Assembly: GCA_963592135.1 (NCBI GenBank)
Contig: CAVAVP010000021.1
Span: forward strand, 1-64,000
DNA from: UBA3700 sp963592135
GTDB lineage: Bacteria > Bacillota > Clostridia > Christensenellales > UBA3700
Length of the DNA stretch: 64,000 nt
Direction: 5' to 3'
The notes under the pieces were generated by a model. That model was given only the letters and a program-made list of their open reading frames with translations. It searched no databases and was not told where the DNA came from. Positions 9,609 to 17,751 of the stretch are shown in pieces (within the stretch, counting starts at the first letter, position 1; every line of letters begins with the position of its first letter). The translations under genes and the position numbers were made by a program.

Positions 9609-12600
9609 TTATATTAATGGCTTTATTTTTACTCCATCCATTCCAAATTGTCTTTCCATCATCATTTCAACACTATCTGTAATGTTAACTTTATCTGGAT
9701 ATGCATAAATTTTATTGTTATACTGAACCTTTATTATATCCTCACATTCATCATTTGGTTCTCCAACAATATTTCCTATTGTACTTAGAATTTTATTAAG
9801 GCTAGAATTATCATCACCCTTAAGATACATGATTCTTGCTTGAGTGTTCTTTTTTATTTTTTTCTCATGCTCTTCTAAACTTAAAAGTTTAATAGATTGA
9901 GCAGACAAAGAAGCCTGTCCTTCCTTTACTCTTAATTTGCCTAACACTTCTACAACTATATCATTTTTCAATACATCCTTATAATTTTCAAAAGCATTAC
10001 CGCAAAACAAAATATCTATGGAAGAATGTAAATCCATTAATGTTCCTATACCCATCATTTTATTAGTTTTAGTTTTCTTCTTTTGATAATTATCTAAAAG
10101 CCCCGCAAGTTTAACAATTTTTCCATCGTATTCCTTTGTTAAACTTACTATTTCCGCCTCATCTACTACATCCTCACTATACCCAAACATTTCCATTTGA
10201 TTTTCTTCATCTTCAGTCTCATCTTCGAAAGTATTTAAAAGTAAGGAAATTTTTCCTAAGTTAAATGGATATTTTTCTAGTGTAGTTTTAAACTCCTCAA
10301 GTGGATGACCAGATAAATAGGTATTTAAAACTTCCTTTTCCATCGCAAGAATATCTAACTTTTTATATTCTGGGATTTCTATTAGTTTTTCACTCTCATC
10401 CTCTGTAGAATCCATAAAATCAAACATACTCATTTGACCTGAGGCTTTTATCTTTTTATCTGAAGCCACTGCACTTAGAACATGCGCATAATTAGCTATA
10501 ATGGTTGATCTTGTTTTGCCAAAGCAATCCATTGCTCCCGCTTTAACACAGTTTTCAATTGTCGTCTTATTTGCAACCTTCGGATCAAGTCTTGAACAAA
10601 AATCAGTTAACGACTTAAATGGACCATTTGCTTTAACTTCTTTTTCAATTTCATCAGCAACAGGGCCGCCAATATTCTTTATAGCAGTAAGTCCAAATCT
10701 TACCTTACCATCTTCTACCTTAAATATGGCGCCTGATTTGTTTACATCAGCCGGCAAAATTTCCACTCCATATTGTTTTGCAAGATTAATATACTTTAAA
10801 AGTTTATCTGTCTTAGTAATACGGTTATTTAGCATAGCACAGACAAATTCTGTTAAATGATACCTCTTTAAATATGCTGTTTGATACGTTACATGCGCAT
10901 AAGCTGCTGCATGGGATTTATTAAAAGCGTATGTAGCAAATTTTTCCATGGCATCAAAGGTTTTCTTTGCAACCTCCGCATCTACTCCGTTTTTAGCCGC
11001 ACCGGTTTCGAATCTAGCTCTTTCTTTTTGCATAACTTCAACTTTCTTCTTACCCATAGCACGGCGAAGCAAGTCAGCTTGGCCTAAAGAATACCCACCC
11101 ATTACACGAGCAGCATTCATAACCTGCTCTTGATATACGAAAAATCCAAATGTTGGCTCCAAAATAGGTCTTAGACAATCATGGAAATAATGCACACTAT
11201 CGGGATTTGCTCTGGCACACAAATACTCGGGAATAGAATCCATTGGACCAGGTCTATACATAGAAATACCAAGTATTAAATCTTCTATGTTATTAGGGTG
11301 TAATTGCTTCATGAAGTTTTTCATACCACCCGAATCTAATTGGAATACAAAGTCTGTATCTCCATTTGAAATCATTTCGTAAACTCCAGCGTCTCCAACT
11401 CCTATTTTGTCAAAGTCTATTTGCTCTCCTGTTTGTTCATAAACATATTTAATAGCATGATGTATATCAGTAAGAGTAATTAAGCCTAAAAAGTCCATCT
11501 TAAGTAGACCTAATTCTTCAGTTTCACCTTTTTGAAATTGGGTTATTATATCTACTCTATCTTTTTTCTTCTGTACGAGTTCTGGACATGCGTTTATAAC
11601 TGCAGTATCACAAATAACTACACCTGCTGCATGCATTGAGATATTCTTTGGCATACCTTCAAGTTTTCTTGCCATATCAATAACTTGATGCATTTCATCA
11701 TTCGTATTATACAAATCAATAAACTCTTGAATTCCAGGAATTGGATTTCCTTCCTTATCTTTTGCCAGCCCAAGTGCCAATTTAAAAGTCATTTTTGGAT
11801 CATTAGGAAGCATCTTTTTAGTCTTATTAACAAGCTCTAGTGGCACATTATAAACTCTTGCAACATCCGCAATTGCATTTTTAGGTTTTAATGTTCCTAA
11901 TGTTAGAATTTGGCAAACATGGTCTCTACCATATTTTTTAACAACATACTCAATAACCTCACCACGACGCTCAGTACAGATATCTATATCAAAATCTGGT
12001 GGAGAGTTTCTTTCTGGATTTAAGAATCTTTCAAATAGTAAATCAAATTGAAGCGGTTCAACATTTGTAATACCTATAGCATAAGCTACAATTGATCCAA
12101 CGCCTGAACCTCTTCCTGGACCTATTGGAATATCATTACTTTTTGCCCAATTAATAAAATCCCATACAACAAGATAATACGAATCAAATCCTTTAGTATG
12201 AATAACTCCAAGCTCTGTATTTGCTCTATTTATATGTTCTTCACCTAATTTTTCACCATATCTTCTTCTTAATCCTTCAAAACACAATTTTCTAAGATAG
12301 GTTTCTGGCGTTTCACCTTCTGGACAGAATTTGTCATATTTTGGATATAATTTTTTTAATTGATGTTCAATCCATTTTACGGATTTACATTTATTCATAA
12401 TTTCAACGGTATTTGTTAAAGCTTCAGGAATCCATTTGAATTTTTCAAACATTTCCTCATAACTCTTTAAGTACCAGTTATTTGAATTAAATCCCATTCC
12501 AATTTCTTCACCAACACGTTTACCTGTTTGAATACGAAGCATTATATCATGAGCATCATAATCTTCTTTTTTCAAATAGTGCACGTCGTTAGTCGCTACG

Positions 12601-13265
12601 ACCTTTGCACCTATCTCATTTGCTATTTTAACAAGTTGGGATAAAATCATCTTCTCTTCTGGAAGGTCGTGATCTTGCAATTCAATATAGAAATCTTCTT
12701 TACCAAAAATTGATTGCAATTCCTTTGCATAAGCTAAAGCTTTATCGTATTCATTTTGTATTAAGTATTGAGGAATAACACCAGCAATACATGCAGATAA
12801 ACAAATTAAGCCCTCAGAGTGCTGTCTTATACATTCAAGGTCAACTCTTGGTTTCACGTAAAACCCTTCGGAATAAGCAAGTGTTGTTATTTTTATTAAG
12901 TTTTCAAGACCTGTTTGCGTTTTTGCAAGTAATATTAAATGGTTATATCCATATCTATTAGTAGAATCTTGAACATGCATATTATCGCAAGTATACACTT
13001 CGTTTCCATATATAATATTAAATTCCTTACCTTCTGGCATTCTTTTTTTATATTCATTATTAAATTGTACAAATGCAGGATAAGTTCCCATCATATTTCC
13101 ATGATCTGTAATAGCAACACCTGGCATACCAAGTTTCATACACTCTTCAAAAAGTGGAGAATCGTGTCCTGATATAAGTCTAGTTGCACCATCTAGCAAT
13201 GAAAATTCTGTATGTAAATGTAAATGTACAAAAGGCACTTCCTTTCCAAAAACTAATTCACCCAT
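9609..13265 (-). CDS. dnaE: DNA polymerase III alpha subunit DnaE
   Basis: 1218-residue replicative polymerase. The N-terminal PHP domain begins at FVHLHLHTEFSLLDGATRL with DHGNMMG following. The palm carries GPGRGSGVGSIVAYAIG and the catalytic PDFDIDICTERRGE aspartates. FNKSHAAAYAHVTYQTAYLK is the usual DnaE finger motif, and an OB-fold region follows near the C-terminus (DGKIVKLAGLLDNYQKKKT). Length is typical for DnaE. A strong GAGGAGG site precedes the ATG. It heads a four-gene operon with two esterases and an ATP-grasp ligase, an unusual set of partners. Whether it is DnaE1 or DnaE3 type, and whether PolC is also present in the genome, cannot be judged here. Confidence 0.95.
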   Translation of the reverse strand: MGELVFGKEVPFVHLHLHTEFSLLDGATRLISGHDSPLFEECMKLGMPGVAITDHGNMMGTYPAFVQFNNEYKKRMPEGKEFNIIYGNEVYTCDNMHVQDSTNRYGYNHLILLAKTQTGLENLIKITTLAYSEGFYVKPRVDLECIRQHSEGLICLSACIAGVIPQYLIQNEYDKALAYAKELQSIFGKEDFYIELQDHDLPEEKMILSQLVKIANEIGAKVVATNDVHYLKKEDYDAHDIMLRIQTGKRVGEEIGMGFNSNNWYLKSYEEMFEKFKWIPEALTNTVEIMNKCKSVKWIEHQLKKLYPKYDKFCPEGETPETYLRKLCFEGLRRRYGEKLGEEHINRANTELGVIHTKGFDSYYLVVWDFINWAKSNDIPIGPGRGSGVGSIVAYAIGITNVEPLQFDLLFERFLNPERNSPPDFDIDICTERRGEVIEYVVKKYGRDHVCQILTLGTLKPKNAIADVARVYNVPLELVNKTKKMLPNDPKMTFKLALGLAKDKEGNPIPGIQEFIDLYNTNDEMHQVIDMARKLEGMPKNISMHAAGVVICDTAVINACPELVQKKKDRVDIITQFQKGETEELGLLKMDFLGLITLTDIHHAIKYVYEQTGEQIDFDKIGVGDAGVYEMISNGDTDFVFQLDSGGMKNFMKQLHPNNIEDLILGISMYRPGPMDSIPEYLCARANPDSVHYFHDCLRPILEPTFGFFVYQEQVMNAARVMGGYSLGQADLLRRAMGKKKVEVMQKERARFETGAAKNGVDAEVAKKTFDAMEKFATYAFNKSHAAAYAHVTYQTAYLKRYHLTEFVCAMLNNRITKTDKLLKYINLAKQYGVEILPADVNKSGAIFKVEDGKVRFGLTAIKNIGGPVADEIEKEVKANGPFKSLTDFCSRLDPKVANKTTIENCVKAGAMDCFGKTRSTIIANYAHVLSAVASDKKIKASGQMSMFDFMDSTEDESEKLIEIPEYKKLDILAMEKEVLNTYLSGHPLEEFKTTLEKYPFNLGKISLLLNTFEDETEDEENQMEMFGYSEDVVDEAEIVSLTKEYDGKIVKLAGLLDNYQKKKTKTNKMMGIGTLMDLHSSIDILFCGNAFENYKDVLKNDIVVEVLGKLRVKEGQASLSAQSIKLLSLEEHEKKIKKNTQARIMYLKGDDNSSLNKILSTIGNIVGEPNDECEDIIKVQYNNKIYAYPDKVNITDSVEMMMERQFGMDGVKIKPLI

Positions 13266-13379
13266 ACTACCTCCTCACGATTCCATAAAATAAATAGTCG
13301 AGAAAACCGGCTATCTATTTTATTCTAATACTTTTTAATAAAATCTAAAAGATTTTAATAGAAGAATTATAATCAATAG

Positions 13380-14012
13380 TTAGTCTTTTCTCAAATCATT
13401 TAAATTGCTAGAATCTTCTTCGTGTTTATCTATAATATCACTTTCATTATTTAAACTATGTCCCTTAATTGATTTGACACCCATTTTCTTTATTATAGGA
13501 TATAAAAGCCCATATAAAACAATTGCAAACACTAAAGATGCTCCACCTTGAATACAATTTTTAGGTAAAGAAATTAAAGCTGATTCTTTTGTGCCATAAC
13601 TAAAAGCTTTTGCCAAATAATAACCACCTACCATCCAAGCCGCCGCAAGTATCATGCCCAAAACATAGATAGTTAACTTTAAAATTGTTGATTTTTTACT
13701 CTCTTTATTAAAAGTTTTATCTGCAAAATACACAACGCTTCCTGCTATTAACCCCTCTATTCCTTTTATAACTAAAGTAAACCACATTGTTGTGGGATAA
13801 GTTAATAAATCAGCTAAAAAAGAACCTATTCCACCAGCGACTAAAGCAGGAATAGGACCAAAAAAAGCTGCCGTTAAAAATATTACAGCATCTCCTAAAT
13901 TAGTATAGCTATCTAAGGTTTGTATTTTTAATACCATTGTAGCTACTGCAACCATTGCCGTCATTACCGCAGTATATGCGATAGTACGTGTTGAAAAACC
14001 GACCTTTTTCAT
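13380..14012 (-). CDS. ribU: ECF transporter S component, probably riboflavin (RibU-like)
   Basis: 210-residue membrane protein with five or six hydrophobic segments. It is the substrate-binding component of an energy-coupling factor transporter; the shared EcfAA'T module is not in the window. NLGDAVIFLTAAFFGPIPALVAG is the hallmark stretch of the ECF S-component family that includes riboflavin members. Assignment to riboflavin rests on the FMN riboswitch and dedicated promoter directly upstream. The last 25 residues are a charged cytosolic tail. An AGGAGG site lies before the ATG. Other vitamins are possible on protein sequence alone. Confidence 0.82.
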   Translation of the reverse strand: MKKVGFSTRTIAYTAVMTAMVAVATMVLKIQTLDSYTNLGDAVIFLTAAFFGPIPALVAGGIGSFLADLLTYPTTMWFTLVIKGIEGLIAGSVVYFADKTFNKESKKSTILKLTIYVLGMILAAAWMVGGYYLAKAFSYGTKESALISLPKNCIQGGASLVFAIVLYGLLYPIIKKMGVKSIKGHSLNNESDIIDKHEEDSSNLNDLRKD

Positions 14013-14070
14013 AAGGCCTCCTATAAGTTATATTTGCAATCAACTAAAGATATTATAAAAAAATACAATT

Positions 14071-14193
14071 CTCTTTCCCATTCCGACTTTACGGGCGGTT
14101 GTGGAATCTAACCACATCGACTGTTGGGGCTGTTGGACTCGTTCGATTGCTCGACTTTACCACCGATTGACCTAATGTCACCCAAAGTTTCTT
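14071..14193 (-). ncRNA. FMN riboswitch (RFN element), divergent 5' half
   Basis: Read on the minus strand, the 3' half matches the RFN consensus closely: a UGUGG/CCACA stem with loop UUAGAUU, then CCGCCCGUAAAGUCGG and AUGGGAAAGAG. The 5' half holds UCGGUGGUAAAGUCGAGC, but its first hairpin is UGAC-AUUAG-GUCA rather than the usual GGGUGAAAUUCCC. Outer CUUU/AAAG pairing closes the domain. It lies between a promoter and ribU. Expression control is not obvious: a T-run follows the aptamer about 58 bases before the start codon, and the ribosome site is AGGAGG. Confidence 0.82.
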
Positions 14194-14203
14194 GCATATT
14201 CTT

Positions 14204-14232
14204 GTTTTACTATGATTCACATACTATGTCAA
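14204..14232 (-). promoter_or_regulatory. Promoter of the FMN riboswitch/ribU transcript
   Basis: Minus-strand perfect TTGACA (14227-14232), 17-bp spacer, TAAAAC (14204-14209). Transcription would start near 14197, a few bases before the first paired region of the riboswitch. Confidence 0.7.
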
Positions 14233-14238
14233 TAGGTT

Positions 14239-15180
14239 TTATTCTAATTCTTCTGATTTTTTAATTATCTTATTTAGCATTCTATTTAAAGAACTTTTGG
14301 TTAATCCTACAATTTCTGCAAGTTCATTTAAACTTGCCTCATGATTTGCTAAGCGAGCTTTACAAACCTTAGCCATAGTCACATCTAAATTCTCTAATCC
14401 CACTTTCTTTTCCAAAATTTCAATTGCATGAATTTGTTTAGTGGAGGCAATAATTGTTTTATCTAAATTTGCAGTAATGAAATTGTTTTCTCTATTTAAG
14501 TTGTTATTAGCTTCTCTGCTAACGTTGACATCACACAACTTTAAAACCATATTACTAGCTCTAACAAAGGCAAGTATATCACTAACTAGTTGATATTTTT
14601 TTCCATAAAGAGAGTATGTGTTTTCCCTATCTATATAAGACAAATGAATATGGCACTCATCAAGCATATTCTTTACAGCAAGAGCATAATCTTCTTCTGT
14701 AAATACCATTTCAACATGATATCCACCTTTTTCCTCTATACCACTTGGAAAATATACAGCACCTACTGACACAAACACACCTTGCATATAACTTTTTGCT
14801 TGCTCCATGTTAGATATATTACCAACATATTCCGAGTTATCTTCAACTATAAACTCTCCGTTTTCATAGTGTGATAATTTCATTTCTTTTAGTATATTAT
14901 TAGCAAATTCTCCACTTATATTTATCGTATAGTTTTTTTGATCTATTGAATTAACACCTAGTTCCAATTCTATGTCAAATAATTCTTTTATTATTTCATA
15001 ACATTTAAAAGCGACATCTTCATCTTTAAATTCATACTCTAAAGAAAACTTATTATTTTTAAACAATTGAATTGAACCCACAGATTTAGTAACACCAACT
15101 AAAAAAGTTAGTTTTCCTTTTTTATCTAACTTTTCTACTTCTTTTATTATCTCTTCTATAGTTTCTTTTGTATAATTCAT
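14239..15180 (-). CDS. whiA: WhiA, DNA-binding regulator
   Basis: 313-residue WhiA: an N-terminal pair of degenerate LAGLIDADG-like domains and a C-terminal helix-turn-helix. The diagnostic stretches are REANNNLNRENNFITANLDKT and LNELAEIVGLTKSSLNRMLNKI. WhiA affects cell division and chromosome organisation in Bacillus and sporulation in Streptomyces. In most Bacillota it lies in a rapZ-yvcK-whiA cluster; here it is the last gene of the glycogen operon. Its start overlaps the PHP gene by 4 bp (ATGA), so the two are translationally coupled. No terminator was seen between it and the ribU promoter. Confidence 0.92.
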   Translation of the reverse strand: MNYTKETIEEIIKEVEKLDKKGKLTFLVGVTKSVGSIQLFKNNKFSLEYEFKDEDVAFKCYEIIKELFDIELELGVNSIDQKNYTINISGEFANNILKEMKLSHYENGEFIVEDNSEYVGNISNMEQAKSYMQGVFVSVGAVYFPSGIEEKGGYHVEMVFTEEDYALAVKNMLDECHIHLSYIDRENTYSLYGKKYQLVSDILAFVRASNMVLKLCDVNVSREANNNLNRENNFITANLDKTIIASTKQIHAIEILEKKVGLENLDVTMAKVCKARLANHEASLNELAEIVGLTKSSLNRMLNKIIKKSEELE

Positions 15181-15938
15181 TTTTTCTTTGACCTTAATGG
15201 AAAATCTATATTCTTATAATTTACTACTCTATCTTGCAATTTGTATTTATTCATTAAATATAGTGCGTAGTCATATTCACCTATTTCATTTACTTTATGA
15301 GCATCTGAATTAATAATAAACTTAACATCAGTTTTTAATAATTCTAAAAGGGCATCATCTGTTGGAATCTTGTGTCTTGATGAAATTTCTATATAAGTGT
15401 CTTTATTTGCACATGCATTCCCTATATCTAAATAATTTACATCTAATGTGTGGCCTGGATGAGTTAAAACATCAATAGGATAGTTTTCTATTACATTTAA
15501 ATATGTTTTTGTATTAATCTCTCTTTGCCAACTTGATCTACTTCCCATCTTCCATAAAATTGCTTGTGGCACCATTTCAAATAAACTCTTTATTTTCCAT
15601 TCTGTTGCTGACATGTGGAAACCACAAAGAATTAAGTCCATCATTTCTTCTTGTTCTTTTGTTAAATCTACCTTGCCGTCTTTATTAATAATATTTGCTT
15701 CGACACCTAGTAAAATCTTTATTTGAGGATAAATAGGTTTTAATCTTTCAACTTCCTTTCTCATTTCCAAAAAGGATTTAGGTGTAATTCCTGCAAACTT
15801 TTGACCAAATCCATGGTCAGTTATTGCTATAGCTTTTAATCCTTTTTCTATAGCTTTCTTTACATTATCCTCGATGGTACCCTTGCCATGAGAAAAAACT
15901 GTATGAGAATGAAAATCACCTAATATTTTTTCTTCCAT
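15177..15938 (-). CDS. PHP-domain phosphoesterase (YcdX/histidinol-phosphatase-like)
   Basis: 253-residue metal-dependent hydrolase. The PHP signature metal ligands appear as DFHSHTVFSHG (residues 8-18), AITDHGFGQ, GVEANI, a GFHMSAT segment, VLTHPGH and INSDAHKVNEIG. It belongs to the single-domain PHP group that includes YcdX and histidinol-phosphatase relatives. No histidine-biosynthesis gene is nearby, so a role in histidine synthesis is not supported. Its start shares one base with the GH13 stop (TAATG) and its end overlaps whiA by four. The physiological substrate is unknown; a phosphorylated sugar or nucleotide would fit the neighbourhood. Confidence 0.82.
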   Translation of the reverse strand: MEEKILGDFHSHTVFSHGKGTIEDNVKKAIEKGLKAIAITDHGFGQKFAGITPKSFLEMRKEVERLKPIYPQIKILLGVEANIINKDGKVDLTKEQEEMMDLILCGFHMSATEWKIKSLFEMVPQAILWKMGSRSSWQREINTKTYLNVIENYPIDVLTHPGHTLDVNYLDIGNACANKDTYIEISSRHKIPTDDALLELLKTDVKFIINSDAHKVNEIGEYDYALYLMNKYKLQDRVVNYKNIDFPLRSKKK

Positions 15939-17746
15939 TATTCCTCGAAAATATACACTAAATCACTATCCAAGATAAGTTTACCCTTTAAATACTTTTT
16001 GTTTGTTAATAAATCTATAGAATCTTCTTTTAATTCATAGAATTTCATTTCACTGCATGTATTTGCAACTAAAGTAATACACTTTTTAGAAACTCTTTTT
16101 AAAACTAAAACGCCATTATCATTTTCGATAATAGTATCTCCTATCATTTCGCTTTTATATTTATTTCTAATATTGCCTAATTTTACATAGTGGCTATGAA
16201 TATCCTCATCAATATCTTCCCAATTCATAGGTTCTCTATTCATAGGATCTTCAAATCCTTGCATTCCTATCTCATCACCATAATAAATTGATGGAATACC
16301 TGGCAACATAAATTGAAGGCTTGATGCTACCTTTAATTTTTTAGAAGCATAAGCATATTCTTCTTTATTTAATCTATAATCTCTTTTAGCTTCCTTTGAT
16401 TCTATATTTCCTACAGCACCAGACAACATGGTAAGTGCTCGAATAGTATCATGTGTGCCAATAAGATTCATTGAACAATCTAAAGATTGCTTAGGGTAAT
16501 TTTCAATAATTTCTTCAACTCTATCTTTAAATAGTGCAACATCTCCATTATTTACATAATCAAGAATTGCTGTTTTGAAAACATAGTTCATGACACCATC
16601 TAATTCTTCGCCTTGGAAATAATGTCTTCTATACTCATAAGCTATCTTATTAGAAGCATCTTCCCAAACTTCTCCAATCATTAGTGCTTCTTTATTTGAA
16701 TTTTTAATTGCTTTTCTTATATCTTTAACAAAGTCTTCTGCAAGTTCATCAACAACATCTAGCCTCCACCCTTTTACACCAAGTGAAGTCCATTTCTTTA
16801 TAACACCATTGATAGGGTTTGTAATTAAATCTCTAAATCCATTTGGGACAGGCTTTATTGTTGGACAAACCGTAACCCCCCACCAACAATGGTAGTTGTC
16901 TGGAAAATCATAAAATGTATACCAGTTATAGTATGGGCTTTGTTTAGATTGATATGCACCAACCGATGGATAATTATTAAATTTATTAAAATAAAGGCTA
17001 TCCGCTCCTGTATGATTAAACACACCATCTAGCATTATTTCTATACCTTTTTCGTGAGCTGTATCGATTAATTCCTTAAACTTCTTTTCAGAACCTAAAA
17101 GTTCATCAACCTGCAAATAATCGCCCGTATCATATCTATGAGTTGAAGAAGATTTAAATATTGGTGACAAATAAATAATGGAAATATTTAATTCTTTTAA
17201 ATAGTCAAGTTTATCTATTATGCCTTGGAAGTTGCCACCATAAAAGTCATTAGCTCTATATACTCCATCTATGTCTTTTAGTGTTACTTTCTCATCCCAG
17301 TTTTTAAGTACTCCATTTTTATTAAAAGTAATAGAACTATCTTTTCCTTTATTAAATCTGTCTACAAATATATGATAAATAATTCCACCTTTAGCAAATT
17401 CTGGCGTTTTATATTTTATATCATAAACCGTAAGTTGATAGCCGTAACCATTTAAATCTTTCTTAATTATTCCTTCTTCAGTATCAAATTCAAAGCTATA
17501 CCAATAAAGACCAACATCCAAATTATTTTCTATCATCTTAAAGCATGATATTCCATCTTTTGTAAAAGAATAAACAAGAGGATACTCAAAAGGAACCTCT
17601 TGTTCATCTTTATAAACAATAACTTTAGCTTTATTAACAAATACCCCATCTTTGCAGTAGACATTTAATTCTAATGAATCGTCAGTCGATACTGCACCAA
17701 AAGGAGTCTTGCATCTAGGATCTTTACTATCAAAGTAGATTTCCAT
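15938..17746 (-). CDS. GH13 alpha-amylase family enzyme (neopullulanase/cyclomaltodextrinase-like)
   Basis: 602-residue cytosolic glycoside hydrolase without a signal peptide. An N-terminal beta-sandwich of about 115 residues (CBM34/N-domain type) precedes the catalytic barrel. Conserved regions: DGVFNHTG, GWRLDVVDE with the Asp nucleophile, MIGEVWED with the acid Glu, and NLIGTHDTIRAL with the transition-state His-Asp. The layout suits subfamily GH13_20, which trims maltodextrins, pullulan or cyclodextrins. It lies 5 bp after glgP, so it probably works on the limit dextrins left by phosphorylase. Its own ribosome site is weak. Exact specificity is inferred. Confidence 0.85.
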   Translation of the reverse strand: MEIYFDSKDPRCKTPFGAVSTDDSLELNVYCKDGVFVNKAKVIVYKDEQEVPFEYPLVYSFTKDGISCFKMIENNLDVGLYWYSFEFDTEEGIIKKDLNGYGYQLTVYDIKYKTPEFAKGGIIYHIFVDRFNKGKDSSITFNKNGVLKNWDEKVTLKDIDGVYRANDFYGGNFQGIIDKLDYLKELNISIIYLSPIFKSSSTHRYDTGDYLQVDELLGSEKKFKELIDTAHEKGIEIMLDGVFNHTGADSLYFNKFNNYPSVGAYQSKQSPYYNWYTFYDFPDNYHCWWGVTVCPTIKPVPNGFRDLITNPINGVIKKWTSLGVKGWRLDVVDELAEDFVKDIRKAIKNSNKEALMIGEVWEDASNKIAYEYRRHYFQGEELDGVMNYVFKTAILDYVNNGDVALFKDRVEEIIENYPKQSLDCSMNLIGTHDTIRALTMLSGAVGNIESKEAKRDYRLNKEEYAYASKKLKVASSLQFMLPGIPSIYYGDEIGMQGFEDPMNREPMNWEDIDEDIHSHYVKLGNIRNKYKSEMIGDTIIENDNGVLVLKRVSKKCITLVANTCSEMKFYELKEDSIDLLTNKKYLKGKLILDSDLVYIFEE

Positions 17747-17751
17747 AGTTA

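Noticed and set aside
10501..13172. Several plus-strand open frames opposite dnaE
   Set aside because: They are antisense shadows in other frames of a well-conserved gene, with no ribosome sites or recognisable domains.
13290..13318. Hairpin ATAAATAG/CTATCTAT between ribU and dnaE as a terminator
   Set aside because: Only A/T-rich pairs with a mismatch, and no clean T-run on either strand.
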